Assembly (NCBI GenBank): GCA_013396915.1
Contig: VWZL01004631.1
Location: 126,738 to 190,737, forward strand
Source of the DNA: Stercorarius parasiticus
Lineage: Eukaryota > Chordata > Aves > Charadriiformes > Stercorariidae
Reading direction: 5' to 3'
DNA: 64,000 nt
In this document: in pieces, positions 30,038 to 42,738 of the stretch
Layout: the number at the start of each line of letters is the position of its first letter
Position numbering within the stretch: the first letter of the stretch is position 1
Position numbers and translations under genes: made by a program
Notes under the pieces: generated by a model
What the model was told of the DNA's origin: nothing
The model's input: the letters and a program-made list of their open reading frames with translations, nothing else
Databases searched by the model: none

Positions 30038-30222
30038 AAAGATTTGGGCTAAACATTAGGGGAAACTTGGAACAGTCTGATTGACGAGATGGGGAATGTT
30101 CATCATTGCAGGGCAGGCCAGAAGACTGTCTGCCAGGCTTGAAACAGGGACAGTCAATCCTGCCTTAACACAAAGGGATGAACTTTTCAGTGATCACTTC
30201 CAAGATGATGCTATTTCTCTTT
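30038..30222 (+). mobile_element. Old CR1-type LINE 3' relic
   Basis: Segments on the + strand follow the order of an older amniote CR1 3' end. They are GGGCTAAACATTAGGGGAAA, GGAACAGTCTGATTGA, AGACTGTCTGCCAGG, CAGTCAATCCTGCCTT, and a decayed version of the GACCT...CCTTCCA...CTAT terminus at 30180-30222. It is much more diverged than the other copies, with internal deletions. The assignment rests on recalled consensus order rather than a search. Confidence 0.62.
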
Positions 30223-33200
30223 TGTCAAATTTGTGGATTAAAATGAAATGACCCATGCAGCAAGATATCATGCAGATCTGTGATCAGAAAACATTACATT
30301 TAGGAATTTATGGCTTAAACACTCCATAGTAAATGGAATGTGTAAAAATTGGTATATATTGTTCTGTGACAGTTGGTTACATTGTGAGTGGTGTCAAGAA
30401 CAACATGATCCTTAATTTACTACTGGCCTTAAGGAGTTTGATTTCATTGATTTCTGAAGAGTTGTCTCCAATTATTTGAGCAATTACCAGTGTCAGCTTT
30501 TGCTAATAGGTTCCCTACTTTACCCTGCTTCTCATAAACAATCTCACAGCATTCAAAATATTTTCGCTACCATCACTATTCCCGAGTATCATGTCAGAGA
30601 GAACTCATCCAACTGGAAACTACTTGTAACTACTGCAAGAAAGCACTGCGCACTGCACTGATTATGCTGATATAAGACATGCCTTCTCATGAAAGCATGT
30701 CATGGGACATCTATTGTGGTTCAGACATGACAACGCTGACTATGAAATGCCTTTTGTTTCACTCATGACACTGTGAACCTTTTTAGGCTCTAGCTGCTTA
30801 ATGGTAGTCAACATATCTCAATACAGAGAACAATCAGAAAGCGTTACATGATATTTAACCTATTACGATGCTTTACATTCTTGCTATACACAGTACAGGA
30901 CTAGCTTGGATAATTATCCATTGGGACCCTGCTTTCCTGCAGAAACACAACTGTGCTTTAGATAATGTTCTTTCCAGCTGTTCAGCTGGACATAAGTAGA
31001 TGGAAGGGGGGCAAATGAGATAGTGATTCCAGATGATAGAAAAAAGGGAACGGAGAGCACAGAACAAAGGCCATTGTACGTTTAAAAAGGAATGAAAAAA
31101 GAGAATTAGAAATATCGTCTGAAGAATGCTGAGAGGCCTGCTCATAATGGATGTAGTATAGGCAACTTGACACATGGATAAAGCTTTGCAACAATCTGAA
31201 AAATAAAACAATGCTACAATATAAATACTCTATCTCGGTGAGTGAAGGACATATGCTTCTAAGACTCTGACCAGGTGCAGGGAGATCAAAACCCTGACTT
31301 ATCTTAGCCTATGCACTTAAGCTATTGAAATGTAAAGTTCAACTATGATGCTCCTTTTTTTTTCCAGGTTTGAAGTAAACTTAACTCTGTATGACTTAGG
31401 CTGTTGGAGCTGAAGGTTTGCAAAGGCTAAGGTGGCATTAAACTAATCACAGCTATATGCTTGCAATGTTGAAATTGGTCCCATTCTGTGAGGCATTCAG
31501 TACCTTCCGAATATGGCTTGGAATTCTCCATGTACACTACTTGCTGTAGCTATGGTGGTTATACAGCAGCTCAAAAGACTTCTGCACTTTCTCTGATGCA
31601 TGAATTGAAAAGTATTTCTAACACTGAATGAAAGCAGAGGATTTATAAAATGGCTCTCAATTGATCATTAAAAATAAGAAATGCATCTTACCTACCTCAG
31701 ATTACGTCATACCTAATTTGAGAACAGGGAACCTACAGTGTCCCATACTATTTCAAAATTCTTGCTGTTCAGACCTAGAGGTACGTTTCCTGTTTTCGCT
31801 TGTACTCCTAATGATGAAGAATGCTTTCCCTTGGGAATTTTGCTGACACTACATTTACGTTTTCCACCTGTTTTGTCTATCGCTTCAACAAAGAAACAAG
31901 GTTTCTTTTTAAAGGCAAAATGAGGAATGGCCAGGTACTAATTAATGCCAAGGTTTAATCTGGAATAACAAGCCGTATGTTCCTTATCCAAAGACTATCT
32001 TGTGATTAACAGTACCACAAAGCTTACCAGTTTCCTTCTGAAAAGATTCAACTCTTCATAACTGATAAAGATTAGTTGCATATTAAAACACAAGCACATA
32101 CAATAATCTAAGAATCAAGTAAATATATTTAATCCTTAAATGCCAGGAAATTAAAAAAAAAAAGTTCTTACACTGACAGTAACAAGCACTGAAACACCCC
32201 ATGTGTATTTTATGATTTCCATTTAACAACAGAAATATTAAGGACAGGGTTTGCTCTGTAATCAGCCTTGAGCAAGGAGCACAACAAAAGCTATGTTGCC
32301 CCAAGAGATGACCCGGAATCATTCTGCCACTCGCTCCCCCCTTATTCAGTCTCCCTCAAGTTAAGGGAATTGCTCCTCTGGTTTAAGTTAGCCATATGCT
32401 TAAATATGTTCCTGAATCAAGGTCTAAATTACTGAAGGAAGCAGCTGCAGCTGTAAATATTCAACATGGACCAGACATGTTGCTAAAGGATTTGTCAATT
32501 CAATCATTTTTCAGTGTTGAAATACATCTTGAAGTAAAAATAGAAATATATGTACCAAAAAGTTGCCGAAACAATTTCCTTTGGCTTGAGACCAAATATG
32601 CATAATTCCTGCTGGAAAGAAGAATTCCTCTATTAGCATGAAAACAAGGCAAGTCTAACTGTATATTAAACTTCACTCAGTATCCGCGATACGAAGATCT
32701 TCCTCCAGAAAACTGCAGAGACTCAACAGTCATGGCCTAGTATGACTGATACTGAGACAGGCTTTAGCATAGAAGAAAATCCATTTTGTTATGATGGAAA
32801 CCGAGACTGGTAGGGAAATAGGGGAAAAAGACAGCGACAACACTCACTGTTTGGTTTTCCTCAACAGGGACTTCACTCTCTCTGCTGCTATTCTGCATAT
32901 GGAAATGTGGGCTTTGTAGTCAAGAGAGAAGGCAGAACAGAGATAATTAACTTTTCACATCTCTAGGAGTGTGAGAAAGCAAATAAAAAAATAATTCTTG
33001 TGCGTCCACTACTGAATGGCCACCCACCAGGGTGGAAGCAGCCTGTTTAAAGAATTGCCCTATACTGAATGTCATCTCAGCCTGATGACCACAGAGACCT
33101 CTTCAGAACTGCTGAAGTTGTTTGAGAACTGCTAGGAACAACTGCAATCCAGGCCCGAACTCTGAAGGCCAATTTTAAAATGCTTATGTTTTAAATCACT

Positions 33201-33258
33201 TCTGCTTAGGAACACAGGCAATGGACACAAGTTGGATGCTGTGAAATTTCAATTAGAT

Positions 33259-33456
33259 ACTGGAAAAACTGTTTCTTTCAACAGCTACTGGAACAGATCA
33301 CTTGGAGAGGTGTTGTATCCCCAACCTTGGATGTGTTCGAAACGACTGGAGAAGTCTCTGAGCAACCGGTTCTAATTAGACTTGCTTTGAGCAGGAGGTT
33401 GGATCAGATGACCTCTAGAGGTCCCTTCCAACATAAATTGTTCCATGATTCTATGA
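33259..33456 (+). mobile_element. CR1 3' fragment
   Basis: The + strand shows the CR1 3' UTR order: AAAAACTGTTTCTTT, then CTACTGGAACAGATC, then GGTTGGATCAGATGACCTCT, AGAGGTCCCTTCCAACATAA, and the terminal ATGATTCTATGA ending at 33456. It is strongly 5'-truncated and moderately diverged, and it lies opposite in orientation to VTI1A. Confidence 0.92.
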
Positions 33457-34669
33457 CATGTTGAAAAATAACTGTAAGGTCTGGACTGCCCCGGAGATCA
33501 AAAGTACAAGGAAGTTTGACCAGAAGTAACGCAGGAAGCATTCAGAACTGACCAGAACTTTCCTGGAAAGGAGAGTGAAGAAGCTTGACCATGACTAGCG
33601 AAGAGAGGGAGGCATTCCCTGTTGCTGATTGTAGTCACATTGGTCATGCAGCTGTTGGCAAGTCATATAACTTATGTTACGTTCTTATGTCCATATGACT
33701 TATGTTCAGTACCCGAGAGCTGAACACTTACTGCTTCATTTCCATCAGCTGGAGACAGTGTGCTTGCCGTATGGGAAATCAACATTTAAAAGTGTCTTTT
33801 ATAAGACTAGGTGTGTTCATGAGCTTCTCAAAGTATCATTGATAACAACTCAGACGACTGAAATCTAAAGATTAAAAGAGGATTTTTGGCATAAAAATTT
33901 CCTGATGGAATAAAACATTGTTCTGGAGGGTAGTAGCTATTTTTCTAAAATATTTTTCTGCAATTTGGAGGGGGTTAGATAGAATTTATCTGCTAAATGG
34001 ATGACGATTCAAATCTACTGAAATTTTTATCTGGTTACTTTTAGGTTGGTTTGTTTCCCACTGGGCCATGTGTGGCTTGGAGATTGTCCAAATTCTTTTC
34101 TTAAAAGCTTTTCTAGGCTATTGGTTTAGGATATGGGGAAAAGACTGAAGATCTTTCAGAACACATTCTTTTCTCCTTCTTTCCGACATACTGAGTGCTC
34201 CCCAATTCACACTGGGGTAGAGGCCAAGGGATAGATGTCTGAGATGGCAGTATCACAAATGACCACAGAAGATAACACTTCCTCATGTTAAAACCTATTG
34301 TTTGAAAACTCTGTAACTGAAACGACACTGAGCTTCTGTTATAGTCTCACGGTTCTAAAGAGGAGTCATAAAATGTTAGGATGTTCAGAGCTATAGATAC
34401 ATGTAAATGGAAATGATGAATGTTTTGACATTGTCAACATGCCAATATTACCCTAGTAATGCAATGCCATAAATGGAATATACTAGTTTAGTGGAAGCTC
34501 AGTAGGTTTATTTACAGAAAAAAAAAGAATATTATGACTGCACAGGTCATTTCAAAGTGAGAATATTTAAAAACATTTGCTACAAAAATTTCCTAACTCA
34601 AATACCCAAAATCCCTGAAGATAACAAATTCCAATACGTAAGGCTGGCTACTTAAGGTTGCCAGAGCAG

Positions 34670-34775
34670 CACACTGGGATAGGAAGACCTGTTCCTTTTC
34701 TGCCACTGATTTCCTTAGCGAGCTATGGCACCTACAAAACCTGTCCCTGCTTTTATTCCCCATCTCCAGAACATT
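34670..34775 (+). mobile_element. Probable MIR/CORE-type SINE relic
   Basis: CTTTTCTGCCACTGATTTCC is followed after about 45 bp by ATTCCCCATCTCCAGAACA. This resembles CTCTGCCACTGACTTGCTG followed by TTTCCCCATCTGTAAAA of MIR-like SINEs. The middle is decayed. An unrelated sequence is possible. Confidence 0.42.
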
Positions 34776-37465
34776 TTATGCACAAATATATGGCCAGGGA
34801 ATTTAGGTTATACAAAGGGAGAAATGTAGCCCTCTAGCAATGTAAATATCTAATCTCTTAATATATTTGGCCAGATTCAGGAGAGATGCTGCTTTAACTT
34901 CCCCAGACGGTAAATATAGAAATAGTTCGGCATTAATGTGATGCACAGGGTCTTAGCCTGGCATATGACTTGAAGCATATCAGCAAATACATATTGTGAG
35001 AGCAGCAACTAAATTGAGCAATGTTCAGTTTAACATTACCTTTTCCGTATAACAACAATGTGAAGAATAGTCATCCAGCATTGTTCTTTATTGGTTCCAG
35101 CAATCAAGTGAAACATTGTGTGGTATGTACTGAAGTATGCAGAAATTAGGACACAACTGCCAATCTGTGGTAACTATTTTTCTTACAGTTGTATTTATCT
35201 ATTTTGTGCTGATTTCTTGGGGTCTGTATTTTATGATTATTCTTGTGACTAAACAACACTGGGATGATGCTGAGGCTGAGATAATGTTAGATCCTTCTAC
35301 CCAACAGTTATAAACAAATTATGTGCTTTTACGTCTATTACGTGGTTTTAAATAACATCCTGAGGATCTTCTACTGCAAGTTGCATCTATGCCGAGGCAT
35401 TTCTTTTGGCACATTTACCTGAACTGAGCTTGAATCTTAAGCTGCCCTTCATCCAGATGGGTGACTCAGCTCAGCATTTTTGTTAAAGAAAAAGGAAATC
35501 TGGTGCCTTTCTGACACACAGAAACATGCCATCTTGGTGTTCGACTACATAATCCTTTTGTCTGAGAAGAAGAGCCCAAGTATATTTCAGAAAGATCACA
35601 TTTTTCATTTGGCTTATGGAACACTTATAAACTAGGACTCCTAACTGTGATTCCCAAACACAAAACAAAGTCAAAGGTTACAGCATATGTTTTTGTTTCA
35701 GCCTCTCCAAATTACTTGCAAATGTATTCAAACACAATATGAGGAGATACTTTATTTTATTGAAAATAACAGACTACAGGGTGCTGCAAAAAAGGCTGAG
35801 GTACCTCAAGCATAAACATGGAAAGAATACATTGGTTTAGAAACCCATAAATCCTTATTTGAATCTGCCAACCTGAAAGCCAAGTAAAGCCCGAAAAAAC
35901 TATTTTTCCTAAATGCTATGTCTGATTAAGCCATACTATTAAATGACAGCTGAACTTTAACATTAATATGATATTATTTAAATAACTGCATGATTTTTTT
36001 TACACTAAAATGATGAATGATTTTTGGACAGCTCAATTGACATAAAGCAAGAAACCCCTTTAATGAGATTTGACAAAATGGAGACATATGCAGAATATTC
36101 GTTACAGCTCATGTCGCAGAGCCCTTCCTGGGGAGACTTGGGTTTGGTTGTGTCTTTTCTCTCGTTTATTTTTTTTATAGTTTATTTTGATTGTCTACAG
36201 GCACTGAACCATCCCTTTCAATTGCCACTTCCTTTCTCCATGGATTTTGAATTTAGCTTGTGGCATTTACATATTACTCTTAATCAGAGAATTTTATATG
36301 TTACAGTTTGGAGTTGGAATTGTAAGAAATCTGTGGAATGAAGGCATGGGGTTCAGTCATTTTAACCTTTGTCAACTGGGTATACAAGGAACTAACAAAG
36401 ATATTTTTCTGAGCAGACTTATGAAGAGGTAAAGCTTGCACTACAGAACAACTTATTAAATTCTGGTTTTGATATTTTCCAAGCCAAATGACAAATAAAC
36501 AACTCTGCTAAAACTTCCTCCTCTTCTTTTTTTTTAATAAGCAAATTGCATTAAGCAAATATCCGACATAAAAGCCCATGGCAAGGGTAATTTCGTACTG
36601 AACACTTCAGAGGATGTTCTAAACTCCTTTAAAACTGTGTTTTCATAGCATCCAGCACCACCTATTAGAGGGATGCTTCTCTTCTTCAGGAAGCTGAATA
36701 TATACAGAAATATGGGCATGACAGAGAAGCGCAGGTGCTGTTTCACTGGGTAAAGAACACATATCCAGAGATGCCATTAATTCAAAAAATCTGTTTGGAA
36801 AGGTACCGATGTAAATTTAAGCTGGCTAGTAATCACTGGGTAATTCCTTCCTTGCAGTCCCACATAGATTTTTTAGGATGTTGCAAATTCTTCCCTTCTC
36901 TATCATCTCACTCAGATCCCAGGGACAATTTTCGTAACATTGAAAGCGTGGAAGAAACATGCTAAAACCACAAGGACTGATGATGTGTCTGCCCTGTCTG
37001 TTCAGACAGAATTGAGCACCTTAACCTTTTCTCTGAGTGTAACCTTACGCTGCCACAAAACATTTACAAACTTTCTCACATAAAATCTAACAGGTAAAAA
37101 ACCCTCAAAACACTGAAATCCCTCAAAAATAAGGAACACTGGAAACCATAATCAAAAAACTTAATTTTAGAACACACGTGCAACCCCCCACCCAACAAAT
37201 ACGAAGAAACAAAGATGAGAAATGACCGAGCAAAGAGTAATCCCTCAGGCTACAGAAAACTCTTTCCATAGCTGTGATAAAACCTTCTGCCTAACCGTGC
37301 CTGCTTCACTACCAGCATTCACTTGAAGGCGTTCTACATAGCAGCCTGTGTAAAAAAAGTCAGGTAAGTCAGCAAAATGCTGAAGTTGAATTAAAACTAA
37401 AAATAAAGGCATGGAGGGAGAGAGGAAAGAAAGAAAGAGCAGAAGTGTCCCTACCTTGGCCTTAC

Positions 37466-37527
37466 CTTCGCAACATTCCCGTCAAAATCCTGGAACTCTT
37501 CCCCAGGTTTGCATCTGTTTCTCTAAG
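37466..37527 (-). CDS. VTI1A: VTI1A internal coding exon B (C-terminal SNARE motif)
   Basis: Read on the minus strand, this 62-nt exon encodes LRETDANLGKSS then RILTGMLR, plus the first 2 nt (AG) of an Arg codon. It continues directly from exon A and forms the last heptads of the Vti1a SNARE motif, just before the membrane anchor. The acceptor is a strong pyrimidine tract, CTTTTCTCCCCAG, and the donor is AAG|GTAAGG with its G at 37465. The upstream intron is phase 0, matching the end of exon A, and the downstream intron is phase 2. The next exon should therefore supply the third base of Arg and then IIQNR followed by the hydrophobic anchor; it was not found below this point. Both exon length and sequence match the conserved vertebrate gene. 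Some mammalian transcripts use a different C-terminal exon after this residue; none was recognised here. Confidence 0.96.
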
Positions 37528-38118
37528 CTGGGGAGAAAAGAGTCCCATTAAAGGCAAAAGGCACATGTACTCCATTCTGTACAAAGGACAGACATTTCTA
37601 CTGTCACTTGAGTCAATCAACTTCAGATTTAGCTCACAACAAACTCACACGTAAAAAGGACAACAAAGCTCTCAAATTTAAAAATGTTTTGTCCGGTTTT
37701 CACTTACATAAAGATGAAACCCACGGAAGATAAGACATTGAGGCAACAAAGATGAACCAGGATAAAGAGTAAAAGCTTTACAAATAAAGGGTTGCAGGTA
37801 GAAGCTATATAAATCGGTATCTATAATTCCCATTGATGTGTGTATGTGTATTGGTTATGTATGTTAGTGAGGGCATCAAGGGATGAAGAGACAGCCATGC
37901 GCTGTGTTCCTGATGCTTTATGAAAAGAAAAACAAACACCTCTTTCTTCCAGTGTTTTTCAAAGACAGTAGTTTAAAGAAAAAGCAGAAATACAAAACAG
38001 TGTCCTTTTACCAATTCTGTGTAAAAGAAATATGCCTGTACTGCCAGTTAAATACAAAACTTGTATTCACCTTACAGCAGCCACCACTGGGATGGATGCT
38101 CAAATACTCTGTGAATGG

Positions 38119-38797
38119 TATAGAATCATAGAATTGTCTAGGTTGCAAGGGACCTTTCAGATCATTGTGTCCAACCATCATCCTAACACTGACAGAAACC
38201 ATCACTGAACTATGTCCCTCAGCACCATGGCTACCTGTCTTGTAAATACCTCCAGGGATGACAATTCCACCACTTCCCTGGGCAGCCTGTTCCAATGCTT
38301 CCAATGCACCTCAGTGTCTTTTTTGTGGTGAGGGGCCCAAAACTGGACACAGCACTCGAGGTGGGGCCTCACCAGTGCCGCGTACAGGGGGACGATCGCT
38401 TCCCTAGTCCTACACACCACACTGCTCCTGATACAGGCCAGGATGCTGTCAGCCTTCTTGCCCCCTGGGCACACGGCTGGCTCATATTCAGCCGGCTGTC
38501 AACAACACCCCCAGGGCCCCCTCTGCCAGGCAGCTCTCCAGCCACTCCTCCCCAAGCTTGTGATGTTGTGTGGGGTTGTTGTGACCCAAGTGCAGGACCT
38601 GGCACTTGGCCTTGTTGAACCTCACACCATTAACCTTGGCCCATCGATCCAGCCTGTCCAGATCCCTCTGCAAAGCCTTTCTACCCTCAAGCAGGTCGAC
38701 ACTCCTGCCCAACTTGGTGTCTTCTGGGAACTTACTGAGGGTGCACTCAATCCCCTTGTCCAGATTATTGGTAAAGATATTAAAGAGAACCAGCCTG
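38119..38797 (-). mobile_element. CR1 non-LTR retrotransposon, 5'-truncated and internally deleted
   Basis: On the minus strand the element ends (its 3' end, at the low-coordinate side) with the avian CR1 terminus, read here in reverse as ATAGAATCATAGAATTG. Before that comes a typical CR1 3' UTR: GGAACAGGCTGCCC, the block that reads in reverse as CACTTCCCTGGGCAGCC, and GGTTGGACACAATGATCT. The 5' part (38330-38797) encodes the end of the reverse transcriptase of ORF2. Compared with the usual CR1 layout, roughly 300-400 bp between the RT-derived part and the UTR appear to be missing, with the junction near 38300. The 5' truncation at about 38797 is typical of CR1 insertion. The element is in the same orientation as VTI1A and sits in the intron between exons A and B. 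Confidence 0.92.
38202..38797 (-). pseudogene. CR1 ORF2 reverse-transcriptase remnant, broken
   Basis: The minus strand from 38797 reads [20 protein letters not shown] and then PEDTKLG. This aligns with the RT region that carries the catalytic FADD box, here changed to FPED. It runs on through [21 protein letters not shown] and [12 protein letters not shown] before hitting a stop near 38488. The reading then resumes in another frame at about 38474 with [12 protein letters not shown] and [19 protein letters not shown], so at least one frameshift is present. The catalytic change, frameshift, 5' truncation and missing C-terminal part make it inactive. It has no bearing on VTI1A coding because it lies wholly in the intron. 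Confidence 0.88.
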
Positions 38798-41700
38798 TAT
38801 ATAGTAAGTACATAAGTCACAGCTGTATAATATATATTTTTGCACATAAGCATAACTCACTCACTGAAAATAGCATTTTTGTAATTTATTAGGACACAGG
38901 AAGCCTGCACTTATAGCTAAACTTAATTAGCTGACTTGTTCTGCAGCTCTCAAATATTTTGCAAAATAGGTAAAAGCACAACTGAATAAAAAATGAAATT
39001 GGGAAGATGAAGAGAAAAGTTATGAAGCAAATGAACTTCATATTAAAAAAGAGCAATTGCTTCTATTGCTCTTTAAAAGGGATTAAAACCTCCCTTCTAT
39101 TTTTGTGTTTATTAATGTCCCACTAAAGGAAGCCTAGAAATGAAGAGGAGTATAGGAAGAATCAAGTTACTCTCCTGTTGCTTCTTTTGCTACTGGTAGC
39201 TAGAGGAGAGACATCTTTGGACCCTTTAGAGATCTTGGAACCAGTGGGACATCAAAATGTACTTTAAAGGATAATGTAATGACTGTCAGTTATGAAATAG
39301 CATGGGCCACTGTTTCTAACATGCCCCAAACCACAGCTGTGTGTACATACATAAAAACATTCTGCTCCTTGTGAAAGCTGAATATTATTTACCTCTTCAT
39401 TATCAAATCAGATTGAAAGGATTACCTGACTCATTGACTTCTTACTAAAGAAACTTTGTTGGAGAAGAAAAAATGCATCCTGTGTTATAAATCCATCAAA
39501 ACAGTAACACTGCCAAGAAAAGTGGCAGTCTTCCAATAACAAATCACTCTCACCATAACAAACCACCATTATATCTTGAATACATGCACAGCAGCAATAT
39601 TAAAACCAGTTTCTATTCTGGAGCCTAATACTGTAAATATTTGCTACCAGATTTAATGCTTATTAGTGAAACCAGTCATTGCAATCAATGACACACAACT
39701 TTTTTGCATAAATTTCCTCCTTGTTTGTAAAAGGTATTAAGAAAATACCAAATAGAAGCTGGGACTGGCTAACACCAACCAAGACTTGCTCTTAGCAATA
39801 TCATATTCAGTGGGAAGGCTTGCACTGACTCTCAGATCTCTGTAATTATATGCCACGATGGAAAAAAGATGAGCCTTATATTCCAGGCAGGCCATTCCCT
39901 CATTTTTTCCTGATTCATCTAGACAATTCAAGCTCCAGAAAAGCAGTTTAGCCCAGTTTGACACAAGCAACAGAAGAAAAAACGTCACAATAATTTTTAA
40001 AAGGCTCATTAAAAAGCCAAGTTCTTATCTATGCTAGAAGGGAATCTGAAGTACAAATGTATGCTTTACATTGGTCTTTTATTATTCATAAAGATGCATT
40101 TAACACTTGGGGCTTCTCCTCCCTTTTCACAGAAAAGTAGCTCTCTCCTTTTTACCATTATATGTTTGATCCTAACTTTCCTCTCTTGCTGCAGGATTCT
40201 ACCTGACAGCTAGAATCAGTACTGATAGTTAGGAAGGGGACGCTGAGTCTTAGAGGTTTGACAAACTCCTCTAAGCAAGACAACCTCATATTTTTATGAT
40301 AATAAAAAAACCCACAAAATAAATGAAAGAAATGTTAAGAAAGAAACAAACATGTACACACATAGTTGGAAGATCTCTAGCTACCTCCCAAGAGAACACT
40401 AAAAAAACACCTTTTCTTCCTGCATTGGCAGAAAAAACAACACAAAGAGTTTCAAACTGCAAGCTTGTTTTTATTTAAAACTGAAATAACAGATGGTAGT
40501 TTTTCCATCATTTACTGGTACCAGTGCACTGCAGAAGCCAAAGAACTGGTGACATACAAGCCTGTTAAATGGCATACTTCCTTGTTTCACAGAACTGCTG
40601 CAGTGAAAACATTTTGAAAGATGCTTTGATATTAGCAATGGCAAATCTGAAAATCTACCTGGTGTTTAAAAAGCTTTTAAAAAATATAATTAAGAATAAT
40701 AACGAGAAAGGAAGGAAGATGAACAAGATGCTGACGTTGATATCTTGTCTGCCTTAGACAAATTTTGAGATTTTCCTAAAAATGTTGCATCTTTTAGAGT
40801 CTTTTATACTCCATTTAACCTACCTGACTCTTGTGACAGAGCTTTTATCCCTTCTCTGTGGTTTAAAAGAAAAAAGTAGTTTAGGTAATTCCTCTTCACA
40901 ACTGTTATTACACACGTATTTTGCACTGCACATCATCTTCATTTATTCAAAATGATATTAGCTACATCTTGCATTTTTCTTCAATCCAGTGTTTTTCTCT
41001 GCTCACGGGAAAACTCACATGTGTAAATTTAACCAAACTATAGAGACACTAGCTCATTTAAATTTTGCTCATAAGAAAATGTGCCTAATTTTCACATCAT
41101 CAAACTGGTAAGAACTGACCGTCATACTCAAGCTGATGTTTGACTTTCAGAAGACAAGTTTGTTTCGTGGTTGATAAGATAATAACGCCATGCATTTAGT
41201 GTAACGTTATTATGCATTGATAGAGCACCCTCTGTCCTGGGTTTTAAAAAATCTACAGAAAATGGAAGACTTGCAAGTTATCCAAGATCATTCCTGGCTG
41301 TAAATCTGAGTATATAGACGTCTGGGACAGATGCACTCATGTGGTTCCAATGGAGAACTTTTCTGAATTCCCCAAACAAAATAGTTGAAGTGGCACATGA
41401 TAAAAACTTGGAATTTGAGATCTTCCATTTATGGCAAGAGGTCTTTCACTGAACTGTGATGGGATACACTTTCCTAGAATACCCTTACTTTTAATCTTGC
41501 TCCTTCCAGCTTTACAGGTTTTGCCATTAAAGAAATTTGCTCTTCAGGTGGAAAGCACAGAAAAGAAAAGTTACAAAACGAACGATGTGTATGGAGTCAT
41601 CAGAAATACACTTCCTCTTTCCTGAGGATTTTTAGGATCAGCAGAAAGGGAAACACATTATTCATCTCCATTGCAGAGGTTTTACTTGTCCAGCTAGAAA

Positions 41701-42738
41701 CAGAAAAGCATCTCAGGCTCAGCAGTCATTAGGCATATGAGGAGTGGAGATGAAATAGGACACAAAGAAAGTTGCCTGAACAGCACTCGGTAAATGCTCA
41801 CAATCCTTAGTTACATTTAATGATTTACTTACACTTAATGTTTTAAAGTAGCTAATGCCCAGGACTTGTAAAAACAACTGGTACAGCTGACAGAAAATGC
41901 CTTGTTAAAGCTGTCATATGAGGCTTTACTAATCAAAGCTGTCCAGGTGAAGAAACTCCCTGGGACAGATAAAGGAGATTTCTTAAATGGCATTGCTCAG
42001 CTAGAGGCCTGTAGAAGGACTTAGCTTTGGCAAATTTGGACACTCAGGAAAGTATCTGATCAATGTGTCATGGACAGAAATTCACCGATGCAGTCACTCT
42101 TGGTTCTGTGAGCAGAAATCAGAACCAGGGAGGCAAATTTCTTAAACTGAAGTTCAGCAAGTTGTATGCCTTGGAGGGGGTGGGCATCTGGGCATCTTCA
42201 TTAACTCTACAGAGCGGAGTTGATCCCTATGGACGCAATATAAGCCAAAAAATGACACAGATATGTTATCTTGGCTGCAGTGACAGAGCAGCAGTGTAAC
42301 AAACCACTACCTGTTCTTTCACACAGAACTGCCAAGGGAGCAATTATTAGCATTTGCAGCTACAAAGAGTACGGTTAATCAACTATTAGGAGCTAAGTCA
42401 TGATAATGAACTTTGTTTTCACTGAGAATCCAAGAAGTCACTGCAATGGACACTACAACAAAGGACAGAAAATGGACTTAACTATAATGTTAGTGACAGA
42501 AAGCTTGCTTCCAACAGTGGGTTTGGTGACTTCAAGATGACCCCCTGTAGGAGAGGCTTTGCAGGATTGGGCCCATATAAGACACTTTTTAAGTGCTCCG
42601 CTGCACATGGTGATTATATCTCATGATAGCAGCTGATTTATATAAAACTGACGAATATGCTGGATTATTTTTGCACACACAGAGAATGTGCCCAAAACAT
42701 AAAATCCGAGACCAGCAATTACTTATTATCAAACTTAC

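Larger units (their letters stand above)
1..37465 (-). other. VTI1A intron downstream of exon B (partial)
   Basis: This starts with the donor GTAAGG at 37465. The expected terminal exon (IIQNR plus a hydrophobic anchor, entered in phase 2) was searched for by eye and not seen, so the intron probably continues below position 1. Apart from the separate entries, nothing is recognised in 1-7480, 7540-13400, 14270-20030, 20300-25470, 25960-26825, 26880-30030, 30225-33255, 33460-34665 or 34780-37465. These contain only scattered small low-complexity runs, such as a CT run near 3605-3624 and a GTTT run at 16368-16384, plus short open frames without similarity. There is one ambiguous base at 12475. 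Confidence 0.7.
37528..42738 (-). other. VTI1A intron between exons A and B (5,211 bp, phase 0)
   Basis: A complete intron bounded by GTAAGT at its 5' end (42738) and CCCCAG at its 3' end (37528). The only recognisable insertion is the minus-strand CR1 at 38119-38797, in the same orientation as the gene. The stretch 38800-42730 shows no exon-like segment, RNA gene or recognised repeat to me. It is AT-rich with ordinary short homopolymer runs. The stretch 37528-38118 also shows nothing recognisable. Confidence 0.9.

Noticed and set aside
38443..38892. 149-codon + strand open frame, the longest seen
   Set aside because: It is antisense to the CR1 reverse-transcriptase remnant.
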